Assembly: GCA_000739515.1 (NCBI GenBank)
Contig: DF820455.1
Coordinates: forward strand, 937,238 to 1,001,237
Direction of reading: 5' to 3'
Length of the DNA stretch: 64,000 nucleotides
DNA from: Candidatus Moduliflexus flocculans
GTDB lineage: Bacteria; Moduliflexota; Moduliflexia; Moduliflexales; Moduliflexaceae
Numbering within the stretch: the first letter of the stretch is position 1; every line of letters begins with the position of its first letter. Both the position numbers and the translations under genes were made by a program. This document shows, piece by piece, positions 34,088 to 43,606 of the stretch. The notes below the pieces were generated by a model, which was not told the DNA's origin, did no database searches, and saw nothing but the letters and a program-made list of their open reading frames with translations.

Positions 34088-34170
34088 ACGAATGGCCGCG
34101 AATAATTCATTATCAAAAATTCGTGTGTATTCGTGTCATTCGTAGCGAATTCGATCATTCGCGGCTATTC
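34088..34170. repeat. Imperfect inverted repeat at the copZ 3' end
   Basis: GAATGGCCGCGAATA (34088-34102) pairs with CATTCGCGGCTATTC (34156-34170). The right arm contains the TAG stop of the copZ-like gene (34165-34167). Confidence 0.65.
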
Positions 34171-34371
34171 TTCCGGCGGATAGCCGATTTTTTGAAGCGT
34201 GACCGCGATGTCGTTCCAGCTTGTGTTCGCGCTCTCCCAATCTATTTTCACGGCCTTTGTCGGAACGTCTGCCGCCGCTTTCACGCCGTTCATGGCATTT
34301 AACGCCTTTTCAACGCGCATTTTGCAATGCCCGCAACTGATGTTCGGAATCGTGACTGTTTTGGTTTCCAT
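34165..34371 (-). CDS. copZ: CopZ-like heavy-metal-binding protein
   Basis: A 68-residue single HMA domain. The metal motif is ISCGHCKMRVEKAL (SCGHC, a variant of GMTCxxC with histidine between the cysteines). The remainder follows the beta-alpha-beta-beta-alpha-beta order. It probably delivers Cu(I) to CopA, encoded just downstream. No signal peptide, so cytoplasmic. Confidence 0.88.
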   Translation of the reverse strand: METKTVTIPNISCGHCKMRVEKALNAMNGVKAAADVPTKAVKIDWESANTSWNDIAVTLQKIGYPPEE

Positions 34372-34378
34372 CTTTATG

Positions 34379-34443
34379 AAACGACACGGATGTGTGTAAG
34401 AAAGGATGAATTTCTATCCTTCTTACACACATCCATGTCGTTT
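34379..34443. repeat. Long palindrome, family G copy 1
   Basis: AAACGACACGGATGTGTGTA-AGAAAGGAT pairs with the matching right arm (34416-34443), 26 of 28 positions, 8-base loop. It lies just upstream of the copZ-like gene and next to a MITE. It shares TGTAAGAA-GGAT words with the palindrome at 61913. Confidence 0.8.
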
Positions 34444-34445
34444 AC

Positions 34446-34613
34446 TTATTCACTCATGTTACGCAGCCGATTCGAGACGAATGACCGCACACTCCCCTCC
34501 GGGGAGGGGTTGGGGGTGGGTTCTTGACACGAGCAATCACTCACGGACGACCCCACCCCTTGCCCCTCCCAGGAGGGGAATTGTCGGCGGCGCTGCGTAA
34601 CATCAGTTATTCA
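34446..34613. mobile_element. 154-bp MITE-like element, copy 1, with 7-bp TSD
   Basis: The element spans 34453-34606. Its ends are CTCATGTTACGCAGC and GCTGCGTAACATCAG (terminal inverted repeats). TTATTCA flanks both sides (34446-34452 and 34607-34613), a perfect 7-bp duplication. The right TSD contains the TAA stop of the cysteine synthase gene, so insertion hit the last codons without harming the protein. Inside are GGGGAGGGGTTGGGGGTGGG and, on the other strand, GGGAGGGGCAAGGGGTGGGG, both four-run G-quadruplex motifs. No ORF is present. Confidence 0.92.
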
Positions 34614-35521
34614 AACAACCCCTGCACCGACAAATAGCGTTCGCCGGTATCGTAGCAGAATGTTAAAACTCGGCTTCCTGTCGGCATCTCCGGCAGCTTT
34701 TTGTAGATCGCCGCTAACGATGCGCCGGAGGAAATGCCGATAAAAATCCCCTCTTCTTTCACACAGCGCACCGCAAATTGAAACGCTTCTTCAGCGGTAA
34801 CCTGAACAACACCGTCTAAAATGTCACGATTCAGCACTTTCGGCACAAAGCCCGCGCCGATGCCCTGAATGGGGTGTGCGCCGGGATTGCCGCCGCTCAA
34901 TACGGGGGACGCCTGCGGCTCGACGGCGAAGACTTTCAGATTCGGGAATTTGGCTTTCAACACTTCGGCGCAGCCGGTAAGATGCCCGCCTGTGCCGACG
35001 CCGGTAATCAGATAATCAAGGCCGTCCGGGAAATCTCGCAGAATTTCCTGCGCTGTTGTTTTGCGGTGAACCTCCGGGTTCGAACCATTTTCAAATTGAT
35101 TCGGAATCCAGGAATTCGGCGTCGCTTCATGCAGTTCGTTCGCCTTTTCAATCGCGCCGCGCATCCCTTTTTCGCGCGGCGTCAGTTCTAACTGCGCTCC
35201 AAGTGCCTTTAAATAGCGGCGGCGTTCGAGCGACATAGATTCCGGCATCGTCAAGATCAGGCGATACCCTTTCGCGGCGCACACCATCGCGAGGCCGATG
35301 CCAGTATTGCCGGAAGTCGGCTCGATAATCAACGTATCTTTTTTCAAAATGCCGCGCTGCTCGGCGTCTTCAATCATCGCTAACGCGATGCGATCTTTAA
35401 TGCTGCCGCCGGGGTTGGCGCGTTCTAATTTCAACCAGACTTCCACGCGAGAATCGAACAGACGATTTATTCGAACGTGTGGCGTATTACCGATGGTTCC
35501 AAGAATGCTTTGTGCTTTCAT
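34607..35521 (-). CDS. cysK: Cysteine synthase (O-acetylserine sulfhydrylase)
   Basis: A 304-residue PLP enzyme. [11 protein letters not shown] opens it, the PLP lysine is in [20 protein letters not shown] binds substrate, and [11 protein letters not shown] binds the cofactor phosphate. GISSGAS closes the site. It makes cysteine from O-acetylserine and sulfide. A second relative lies at 58224. The TAA stop forms part of a MITE target duplication. Confidence 0.9.
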   Translation of the reverse strand: MKAQSILGTIGNTPHVRINRLFDSRVEVWLKLERANPGGSIKDRIALAMIEDAEQRGILKKDTLIIEPTSGNTGIGLAMVCAAKGYRLILTMPESMSLERRRYLKALGAQLELTPREKGMRGAIEKANELHEATPNSWIPNQFENGSNPEVHRKTTAQEILRDFPDGLDYLITGVGTGGHLTGCAEVLKAKFPNLKVFAVEPQASPVLSGGNPGAHPIQGIGAGFVPKVLNRDILDGVVQVTAEEAFQFAVRCVKEEGIFIGISSGASLAAIYKKLPEMPTGSRVLTFCYDTGERYLSVQGLFE

Positions 35522-35641
35522 GTCAATTCCTCCATAAGATTCTCCCCCCTAACAAAATTTGAAACTCTGTTAGAAGGTTTGTCATCTCAATATTCCTGAA
35601 TCAATATTTTTGAACATGAAACGCATCGCGTTCCATGGTTT

Positions 35642-36286
35642 TTATCGCGGTTCCTGCTTCGCTGAATTTTCTGCCGGTGTGGCAGAGGCTGTGGCGCTTG
35701 TACTCTGGGAGGTGTCGTTAGACATATCTTTTTCATCCAGTAGTTGCGTCAATATCGTTTTCATCTCATCGCTCTCCCAGGAACGCGGCCCGATTACGAC
35801 GCCAACCGCTTTTCCAGTTCTATTCAAAAAATAGGTCATAGGAATCGCTCGCGCGGCATACTGAAGGCCAATCTCATTCTTTGGATCGTGAAGATTCGGG
35901 AACGTCAGCTTTTTCTCCTCCACAAACGCCTTGACCGTGTCAATGTTATCACGATCTATGGAGATTGCGACCACCTCCAACCCTTTTTCCTTGTATGCCT
36001 CATAGGTGGCCTGAAGCCCGGCGCGTTCCGAGCGGCAGTACGTACACCAGGTCGCCCAGAAATTGAGCAGCACCACCTTTCCCTTAAAGTCGCCGAGCGT
36101 CTTTTCTCCGCCGTCCACTGAGGCTAATTTAAAATCAGGGGCGGTTGTCGGCTCGTCGAATTTGAGAATTTGCAGGGTTTCGTATAGATCTTCGCCTGCA
36201 TATATCTTTCCGGGAAACATGCTTATTGCAAGTAACATGATCATAAGAAATTTCCCGAATGTCCACACGTTTTGTTGATTTCGCAT
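35642..36286 (-). CDS. TlpA-family thioredoxin-like protein
   Basis: A 214-residue exported thiol protein. ATG 36286 follows GGAGGAAG. A signal peptide (WTFGKFLMIMLLAISMFPGKIYA) precedes a TlpA/ResA-type thioredoxin domain: ATDFKLASVDGG-like start (APDFKLASVDGG), the region LLNFWATWCTYCRSER with active-site CTYC, and the cis-proline in AIPMTYFLNRTGKAVG. The C-terminal 30 residues are rich in serine, threonine and alanine. It probably reduces periplasmic disulfides or supports cytochrome or copper-protein assembly. Confidence 0.9.
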   Translation of the reverse strand: MRNQQNVWTFGKFLMIMLLAISMFPGKIYAGEDLYETLQILKFDEPTTAPDFKLASVDGGEKTLGDFKGKVVLLNFWATWCTYCRSERAGLQATYEAYKEKGLEVVAISIDRDNIDTVKAFVEEKKLTFPNLHDPKNEIGLQYAARAIPMTYFLNRTGKAVGVVIGPRSWESDEMKTILTQLLDEKDMSNDTSQSTSATASATPAENSAKQEPR

Positions 36287-36556
36287 ATAATTTTCTTCCT
36301 CCGAAGTTATCCAGATCGCCTTCTGGTTCAAGCACGATTTTTTTAAATGGTTGTATGGTGAATTTTCCCGGTATGCGAAGAGACTCAGCATATCGTTGTT
36401 TACATAAATCCTTGTAGTTACTCTGTATATGGAATATGGAGCGAGATGTCAAGGTAAAGAATTGAAGATTCTTCAAGAAATCCATCACACGACCTTACGA
36501 AATATTACGAATTCCATGAAGATGACAAAAAATCCTGCCAGAATGCGAACTTTCAT

Positions 36557-36585
36557 TTGACAAGCGTTCTCCCAATCTGTATTGT
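36557..36585 (+). promoter_or_regulatory. Sigma-70 promoter of the hybrid kinase operon
   Basis: TTGACA (36557-36562), a 17-base spacer, and TATTGT (36580-36585). Start expected near 36592, with a leader of about 55 bases holding a GAAGC-AAG-GCTTC hairpin. Confidence 0.65.
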
Positions 36586-36648
36586 AAAAACAGGCGTCAG
36601 CAATGAAGCAAGGCTTCGATAACATGGCAGGACACGTCCAGGAAATAT

Positions 36649-39600
36649 ATGGCGAGAACGACATCAGAACTCCTCTCTAAAAATAGTCATTTCAACGAAC
36701 TCTTCCTCGCAATGAACCTTGTGGGATTAGAGCGGCAAAATGAGCAAGCCTTCTCTTTTCTGGGGAGACCGCCGGAATGGTTTGTTGCGCTTTATCCGGA
36801 AATTAAGGTTGACCAGGCATTTTTCCCATCCAGCCAGTTCTCGATGATCCAAGATTTTTTGCTGGACATGAATGATTGGTGGAGGCAGCCAGCGTCTTCT
36901 GCGCCGAAACCTGTCTTCTGCGAAAAAGTAGATGCCTCCGGCGTAACACATCGGCTGAAAATCTCCGCCATTATCGTCAGGCGACGGCAATTCCTGCTGA
37001 TAGAACATCAGGAACAGTCGGCGTCGGCTTCCGCTTCATCGCCAGAGCCGCCTCAGAATATCGCTGCCCTCAAGGACGCTGAACAGGCATTAGAGCGAGA
37101 GCGTCGCGAAAAAAAGGAACTCTCGAAAAAATTCCGCATCCTTGAAAAAGCGATAGAAACCATGCCGTTAGGCGTCACGATTACCGACACCTCGCGGAAG
37201 ATTTTTTATACAAATCCGGCAGACGCAGCAATTCACGGGTATCGTGTTCATGAGTTATTAGGACAGGATGTGGCGATATTTGCGCCTCCCGATCTTCGGC
37301 GGCAGATGACGCTTGAAGAAATTTCCATCCTGAAAGGCTGGATTCGGGAAAGCATTAATATCCGGAAAGATGGCACGAAATTCCCCGCGCAGCTTATGTC
37401 GGAACTCGTCAAAGATGACGACGGCACGCCGCTCGCAGTCATTACAACCTGCGAAGATATTACTGAACGCAAACGCGCGGAAAAAGCCTTGTCCGACGAG
37501 CGAAACCTGTTGCGCGCCTTGATTGATAATATCCCTGATTTGATTTACGTCAAGGATCGCAAAGGGCGTTTCCTCTTAAATAATCAGGCGTATGCTGCGT
37601 TTGTCGGCCTGACCAATCCGAACACGCTTCGCGAGAAAACGATCCATGATGTCTTTCCTGAAGAGATCGCGCTTCAAGATGAGCAGTACGACCGTCAGGT
37701 CATTCAGGCAGGTTTTTCGATGATTGAGCATGAAGAGACGCTTCCGGCGCAAGATCATGGGGAACACGTGTTTCTCACCACCCGAGTTCCGCTGCATAAT
37801 GAGCGCGGCGTGGTGACGGCGCTGGTCGGCATCTGTCATGACATTACGACACGTCGGCAGAACGAGAAACAAATTGCGCATCTCAACGCCGTCTTGAATG
37901 CCATTCGCATCGTCAACCAACTGATCGTGCGCGAGCGGGATCGCAAGCAACTTATTCAAACAGCCTGCAATCATTTGGTGAAAACGCGCGGATATGCCAA
38001 TGCCTGGATCGCGCTTGTGAGCGAGGCAGGACGCGTGAATTTTATCGCCCAGTCAGGGTTGGGGGAAAAATTTTCCACGCTTGTCAAATTTCTTCGCCAG
38101 GGAAAAATGCCCCCTTGTTTAAAGGAAGCCATTCACTCCCAATCAGTTCATCCCCTGATGCAATTCACCGCGAAAGACAACGGCGTGTGCTGTTTAGGGG
38201 ATTGGTGTCTCGAAACGCCCAAAATTGCCATTAAGCTTGCTTATGCCGGGAAAACATACGGGGCATTATTTGTCGGCCTCCCGCCGGAAATTTCCGCAAA
38301 TCAGGAGGAATATGCGCTGTTAGAAGAAATCGCCGGAGATATGGGCTTTGCGCTGTATAACATTGAGGTTGAAGAACAACGGCAGATCGCGGAAAAGGCC
38401 GCGCAAAAGAATCAGCAATGGTTGGTTGCCACGCTCCGAAATCTTAGCGAGGCGGTCGTCACAACGAATGAACATGGCGCCGTGACATTTTTTAATCCCG
38501 TCGCGGAAATGCTCACCGGATGGAAGCAAGAGGAACTGCTCGGCAAAGATATGGCCTTCCGCATCACGACGGGCAATTCTGAAATTGAAGAAACGCCTGA
38601 GCCAGCCGAGTCTCAGGAAGCGCAGCCGGAAATTACGATTCTATTAGGCGATTACTCAATACTAATTGCGAAAGACGGCACGAAAATTCCTATTGAATAT
38701 AGCGGCAGCCCGATTATGAACGAACAGGGGCAATTCACCGGATTCGTCATGATTTTCAAAGATATTACGGAACGGAGGCGGGCTGAAGATGCCTTAGAAA
38801 AGTCGCTCTCCCTGTTGCGTTCAACCCTGGAATCTACGGCGGACGGCATTTTAGCCTTGAATACAGAGAATGGGGAGCCAATGCCGATTTTTAATCAAAA
38901 ATTTATTGATATGTGGCAAATTCCTGAACAGGTGATGAGCGAGGCGAAAACCGACCAGATCATCGCGATGATCAGGCTGCGATTGAAAGAACCGGAACGC
39001 TTCCCGGATATTTTACACGCGCTTCGAACGCCGGACGACCACCTGAAAGAAGACAGTTTCGAACTGTTGGGCGGACAGGTCGTCGAAATGTTCTTGCAAC
39101 CGCGATGGATCGGGGGAAAATGCGTGGGGATGGTCTTGAGCTTTCACGACATCACCGAACAAAAGCGGGCAGAACATGCGCTGAGGTATCGCATGACGTT
39201 TGGCAATTTGATTAATACAATTTCCACCTATTTTATCAACCTTACCCTGGAAAATATTGATCAAGGGATTCAACGCGCCTTGCAAACGATTGGAGAATTT
39301 ACCGGCGTGGATCACGGCTATGTCGCCCTGACGCCGGAGTATGGCCGCGCGACTGACGTGATCGTCACGCATGAATGGTGGTCGCCTCGCTGCGCGAGCC
39401 AGATGCATGCCACGCAGACGCTTGATCCGAAATTTTTTAATTGGGCCAAAGAACATATCGAGCAAGATGGCCTCCTGAACATCCCATCCACGAAAGAATT
39501 AGCGGGAAGAAATCTCGCGAAAACGTCGCGGGATTTTCTCGGCGAATCGCAATCATTGATGATCATTCCGCTGGTATTTTCCGGGAAATTGATCGGCATG

Positions 39601-41646
39601 TTGAGCTTCGAATCGTTACATTCGTCTCGCGCGTGGCCGGATGATATTATTGCGCTCCTCAGAATCCTGGCAGAGATGCTTACCGGCGCATTCGAGCGCA
39701 AACGCGCGGGCGAGACACTGGAACATGAGCGAAAACGGCTTTTTGCGGTGCTGGAAAATTTGCCTGCGTATATTTTCTTGCGCGATCCTCGCGGAACAAT
39801 TCGTTTTGCCAATTATTCGTTCCGCAAACGCTTTGGCGATCCGGAATCGCCGCAGACGCAAGTCTTGCTTGACGAGCGCGAAGGATTGTGGGAAGATTCG
39901 CAAGCCTATAAGATTTTCACGACCAAAACTCCGCAAGGTTGGGAATGGTATCATGCGGCCAATAATGCGTATTATCAGGCATACGATTATCCGTTTACCG
40001 ATATTGACGGATCTGCGCTGGTGATGGAATTCGGGATCGAAATCACCGACCGCAAACTCATGGAAATGGCGTTAGAAGTTGAACGCGCCTCGTTGGCCGA
40101 AAAAGTCGAGAGGCGCACGACAGAGCTTTCTCAGATGAATATGCTGTTGCACCAGGAAGTGTTAGAACGCAAGCAGGCGCAAATCGAACTGGAGCAAGCC
40201 AAAGAAGCCGCCGAATCGGCAAGCCATGCGAAAAGCGAATTTCTCGCTAATATGAGCCATGAGTTGCGCACCCCGTTGAATGCGATTCTTGGATATGCGC
40301 AAATTCTCAAAAACGCGACGAACCTCAACGAACGCCAAATGGATGGCCTGGAGATTATCAAAAACAGCGGCACGCACCTTCTGAATTTAATTAATGAAAT
40401 TCTTGATTTGTCTAAAATCGAGGCCGGGTTCATGGAATTAGTGTTTACGGACGTGCATCTCCCGGAATTTTTGAAGCAGATTGCGGAAATGATTGCCATT
40501 CGCGCCAAACAGAAAGGAATCAATTTTTTGTATGAATGCGATTCGCGTCTTGCACCTGGCGTCAGAACTGATGAAAAGCGCCTGCGGCAGATTTTGATCA
40601 ATTTACTTGGCAACGCGGTCAAATTCACGGAACATGGCAGCGTCTCTCTCCTGGTTCGCGTGTGCGATTTTCAGGAACACCTGACCGGAAATCTATCAGA
40701 ACAGCCTAACACGCAAACTATCCGATTTGAGATTGCTGATACTGGCATCGGCATTGCGCAAGAAGATTTGGATGAAATCTTTCTGCCATTCCAACAAGTC
40801 GGGACAAAGCGCCATACTGTCGAAGGAACAGGTTTAGGGCTGACCATCAGCCAAAAATTTGTCTATCTGATGGGAAGTCGGTTAGGTGTCAAGAGCGTGC
40901 TTGGCGAAGGCACGACATTTCATTTTGATTTAAAATTAGAAGTGCTTCCCGATTTTCTCCCGACCATCAAACCCTCATACCGCAAAGTTCTGGGCTATAA
41001 AGGGAAACGGCGAACGCTGCTGGTTGTGGATGATCGCCAAGAAAATCGTATGCTGCTGGCCGACATGCTGATTCCGCTCGGCTTTCACATTCTTGAAGCA
41101 GAAGACGGAAGGCAATGCCTTGACCAATTGCGCCAGCATCACCCGGACGCGACGTTATTGGATTTGCGGATGCCGGTGATGAATGGTGTGGAAGCGATGG
41201 AACATATCCGCAATGATCATGAATTGAAAGAGCAGATCATTTTTGCGGTATCAGCCAGCGTGTACGAGGATGATCGCAGCCGAAGCCTGCAAGCCGGATG
41301 TCAGGCGTTCTTGATGAAGCCCATCTCTTTGGAAGATTTGTTAGAACAATTGCGCATTCATTTAGGCTTAGAATGGGTCTATGCCGATACAGAGAAAGAG
41401 CCTGAGCAGGGCAAGGAACAGTCCTCGCCAATGGTTGACGAAGCCTCCGGACTCCCGCTTCAGGAATGCGAAACGCTGCTTAAATTAGCCTCTACCGGGC
41501 GTGTGCGTCCGCTGCTGCAACATTTAGAGACGATTGATCCAGCCTATCACGTGATGGTTGAGGAATTGCGACAATATGCCAAAACGTTCCAATTACAGGC
41601 GATTATCGAAAAATTGAAGGCAATGGAGACACAATATGAACATTGA
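36649..41646 (+). CDS. Large multi-PAS/GAF hybrid histidine kinase
   Basis: A 1665-residue cytoplasmic sensor with no transmembrane helix. After a 140-residue N-terminal region come PAS (about 165-280), PAS (285-405), GAF (415-580), PAS (595-715), PAS (720-850), GAF (855-1020) and PAS (1030-1150). A coiled coil follows, then HisKA with phospho-acceptor His1204 in MSHELRTPLN, HATPase with N and G boxes (LLGNAVKF, DTGIGI, GTGLGL), and a REC domain with Asp1505 in LLDLRMP. The last 120 residues are helical. Its final 11 bases overlap the HD-GYP regulator gene, so they form one signalling unit. Confidence 0.93.
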   Translation: MARTTSELLSKNSHFNELFLAMNLVGLERQNEQAFSFLGRPPEWFVALYPEIKVDQAFFPSSQFSMIQDFLLDMNDWWRQPASSAPKPVFCEKVDASGVTHRLKISAIIVRRRQFLLIEHQEQSASASASSPEPPQNIAALKDAEQALERERREKKELSKKFRILEKAIETMPLGVTITDTSRKIFYTNPADAAIHGYRVHELLGQDVAIFAPPDLRRQMTLEEISILKGWIRESINIRKDGTKFPAQLMSELVKDDDGTPLAVITTCEDITERKRAEKALSDERNLLRALIDNIPDLIYVKDRKGRFLLNNQAYAAFVGLTNPNTLREKTIHDVFPEEIALQDEQYDRQVIQAGFSMIEHEETLPAQDHGEHVFLTTRVPLHNERGVVTALVGICHDITTRRQNEKQIAHLNAVLNAIRIVNQLIVRERDRKQLIQTACNHLVKTRGYANAWIALVSEAGRVNFIAQSGLGEKFSTLVKFLRQGKMPPCLKEAIHSQSVHPLMQFTAKDNGVCCLGDWCLETPKIAIKLAYAGKTYGALFVGLPPEISANQEEYALLEEIAGDMGFALYNIEVEEQRQIAEKAAQKNQQWLVATLRNLSEAVVTTNEHGAVTFFNPVAEMLTGWKQEELLGKDMAFRITTGNSEIEETPEPAESQEAQPEITILLGDYSILIAKDGTKIPIEYSGSPIMNEQGQFTGFVMIFKDITERRRAEDALEKSLSLLRSTLESTADGILALNTENGEPMPIFNQKFIDMWQIPEQVMSEAKTDQIIAMIRLRLKEPERFPDILHALRTPDDHLKEDSFELLGGQVVEMFLQPRWIGGKCVGMVLSFHDITEQKRAEHALRYRMTFGNLINTISTYFINLTLENIDQGIQRALQTIGEFTGVDHGYVALTPEYGRATDVIVTHEWWSPRCASQMHATQTLDPKFFNWAKEHIEQDGLLNIPSTKELAGRNLAKTSRDFLGESQSLMIIPLVFSGKLIGMLSFESLHSSRAWPDDIIALLRILAEMLTGAFERKRAGETLEHERKRLFAVLENLPAYIFLRDPRGTIRFANYSFRKRFGDPESPQTQVLLDEREGLWEDSQAYKIFTTKTPQGWEWYHAANNAYYQAYDYPFTDIDGSALVMEFGIEITDRKLMEMALEVERASLAEKVERRTTELSQMNMLLHQEVLERKQAQIELEQAKEAAESASHAKSEFLANMSHELRTPLNAILGYAQILKNATNLNERQMDGLEIIKNSGTHLLNLINEILDLSKIEAGFMELVFTDVHLPEFLKQIAEMIAIRAKQKGINFLYECDSRLAPGVRTDEKRLRQILINLLGNAVKFTEHGSVSLLVRVCDFQEHLTGNLSEQPNTQTIRFEIADTGIGIAQEDLDEIFLPFQQVGTKRHTVEGTGLGLTISQKFVYLMGSRLGVKSVLGEGTTFHFDLKLEVLPDFLPTIKPSYRKVLGYKGKRRTLLVVDDRQENRMLLADMLIPLGFHILEAEDGRQCLDQLRQHHPDATLLDLRMPVMNGVEAMEHIRNDHELKEQIIFAVSASVYEDDRSRSLQAGCQAFLMKPISLEDLLEQLRIHLGLEWVYADTEKEPEQGKEQSSPMVDEASGLPLQECETLLKLASTGRVRPLLQHLETIDPAYHVMVEELRQYAKTFQLQAIIEKLKAMETQYEH

Positions 41647-42670
41647 TGAGTCAATCATCCTTGTGGTGGATGATAATCCTGCGAATTTAAATGTCTTATT
41701 CGACATTTTCGGGGATATGAAATATGATGTGCTGTTCGCTTCAGATGGTGAATCCTGTCTGCGGTTAGTGGAAACCGAATCGCCCGATTTGATTCTGCTT
41801 GATGTGATGATGCCCGGCATAGATGGGTTTGAAACCTGTCGTCGTTTAAAAGCGAAAGAACGCACGAAAGATATTCCGGTGATGTTCATGACGGCGCTTT
41901 CTGAAACGGTGGATAAAGTGCGCGGCCTGGAAGCCGGGGCGGTAGATTACATCACGAAGCCAATTCAACCGGAAGAAGTGCTGGCGCGAGTCAAGACGCA
42001 TCTGACGCTGCGGAAAATGTATCGGATGTTACAAGATCGCGAAGTGCATCTGTCGGCATTGGTTGAAGAAAAAACCCGCATGGTGACCAATGTGACAATG
42101 ACGTTAGTGAATGCGTTGGAAAGCGCCAATAAGCTCAATGATAGCGATACCGGAAATCATATCAAGCGCGTTGGCGAATATGCGGCTTTTTTAGCGGAAC
42201 AATATGGCTGCGATGTTGATTTTGTCAAACGGATTCGCCTGTACGCGCCATTGCATGATGTCGGCAAAGTCGGATTGCCGGATCGCATTCTCCGCAAGCC
42301 TGGCCAGTTTACCAAAGAAGAATTCGTCGAAATGCAGCAGCATGTCGTGTTTGGCGCGAGTTTACTCAGCGGAGATGGACTTGATGAAATGGCGCAGAAT
42401 ATCGCGCTCTATCATCACGAACGCTGGGATGGCAGCGGGTACGTGCATCAGCTCGTCGGAGAACAGATTCCGCTGGAAGCGCGTATCGTCGCCGTCGCTG
42501 ATGTCTTTGACGCCTTAGTGACCGAACGAGTGTATAAACCGGCCTTTTCGAATGAAAAGGCCACACAAATAATCGCCGCGGATGCGGGAAAACATTTTGA
42601 TCCGGCAATTGTGGATATCTTCCTCGCCTATCAGGAGGAGATGTTTACCATCAAAATGTCATTGCAGTAA
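41636..42670 (+). CDS. Response regulator with HD-GYP domain (c-di-GMP phosphodiesterase)
   Basis: A 344-residue two-domain regulator. REC has phospho-acceptor Asp56 in LILLDVMMPG and the switch lysine in YITKPI. The HD-GYP domain (about 160-330) has GDTGNH-like DTGNHIKRV, LHDVGKVGLPD and HHERWDGSGY. The usual GYP proline is replaced (GYV), but the metal-binding histidines and aspartates are in place. It should hydrolyse c-di-GMP when phosphorylated by the kinase encoded just upstream. This ties to the c-di-GMP-type riboswitch near 29.5 kb. Confidence 0.9.
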   Translation: MNIDESIILVVDDNPANLNVLFDIFGDMKYDVLFASDGESCLRLVETESPDLILLDVMMPGIDGFETCRRLKAKERTKDIPVMFMTALSETVDKVRGLEAGAVDYITKPIQPEEVLARVKTHLTLRKMYRMLQDREVHLSALVEEKTRMVTNVTMTLVNALESANKLNDSDTGNHIKRVGEYAAFLAEQYGCDVDFVKRIRLYAPLHDVGKVGLPDRILRKPGQFTKEEFVEMQQHVVFGASLLSGDGLDEMAQNIALYHHERWDGSGYVHQLVGEQIPLEARIVAVADVFDALVTERVYKPAFSNEKATQIIAADAGKHFDPAIVDIFLAYQEEMFTIKMSLQ

Positions 42671-42680
42671 AAGGAGTTTC

Positions 42681-43202
42681 ATGTTTAATTATACCTGTTT
42701 TCAGTATTGCCCCAAATGCGGAGGCTCAGAATTGATCGCCTGGCATCAGAAAGGGATGCGTTGCGCAACATGTCAATTTGTCTATTTTCACAACAGCGCG
42801 GCGGCGGTGGCGGGAATTATCGAAACCGACGCTGGCATCGTCCTAACGCAGCGAGCCATCGAGCCAAAGTTCGGCTCCCTCGATTTGCCGGGCGGATTCG
42901 TAGATTACAACGAATCGTTCGAGCAAGCGTTAGCTCGTGAGATTCAAGAAGAACTTGGCGCGGAAGCGTTCGATTTTCGTTATGTGGGATCATTTTCGAA
43001 TGTCTATGAATACGGCGGCGTCACCTATTTTACGGTAGATGCCGTGTTTGCTTGCCAGGCGAATCATCTGCCGGAACAAGTCGTCAATGACGAGGTCGCC
43101 GCCATCGAGATCGTCAATCTTGACGAATTTGATATAGAGCGAATGGCGTTCCACTCACTCAAAGCCGCCTTACAACAGTACCGGAAAATCCGTGCCCGTT
43201 AA
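42681..43202 (+). CDS. Zinc-ribbon NUDIX hydrolase
   Basis: A 173-residue enzyme. A zinc ribbon (CPKCGG...CATC, residues about 9-29) precedes a NUDIX domain with box GGFVDYNESFEQALAREIQE-E-L, matching Gx5Ex7REUxEExGU. This layout is that of NADH-pyrophosphatase-like or ADP-ribose-type NUDIX proteins. ATG 42681 has AAGGAG 6 bases upstream. It lies 10 bases after the HD-GYP gene, so it is probably co-transcribed. Confidence 0.9.
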   Translation: MFNYTCFQYCPKCGGSELIAWHQKGMRCATCQFVYFHNSAAAVAGIIETDAGIVLTQRAIEPKFGSLDLPGGFVDYNESFEQALAREIQEELGAEAFDFRYVGSFSNVYEYGGVTYFTVDAVFACQANHLPEQVVNDEVAAIEIVNLDEFDIERMAFHSLKAALQQYRKIRAR

Positions 43203-43606
43203 CACGCCAAAAGTCAGCGTTCATCATTCAGTGGTCACGCTTCGACACAACTCATTGAGGAACGCTCGATCTCTTTCGGCAGTGAATACGCATGGAGAGC
43301 AGCGTTGTTATCAGCATGATCAGAATATCTTGAAATAACTTACCACTGATGATTCTCCGGCCTTTACAGTTATTCCTCGCCACATTTTCACGGAATTTTC
43401 CTTGACAATGCCGACAAAAAAGTTGAGGGAATAAATCTATCTGACATTATTGTACATTATATCACTGATATTATGCAATGTCGCCGACAATTCCCCCCTG
43501 GGTGCAAGGCGGTGAAGTTCTGGCCAAAACGTTCCCTGAGCGTGTCGAAGGGAACGCGACTACAACTCATTGAGGAGTGCGATAATTACCTTTTTTCATC
43601 CTTGTT
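43203..43606. other. Intergenic region of about 400 bases
   Basis: No ORF is convincing here. ACAACTCATTGAGGA occurs twice (about 43246 and 43560) as a direct repeat. Around 43479-43512 GTCGCCGACAATTCCCCCCT resembles a decayed end of the 154-bp element. An AT-rich stretch near 43440 may hold the promoter for the kinase gene. Confidence 0.4.
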
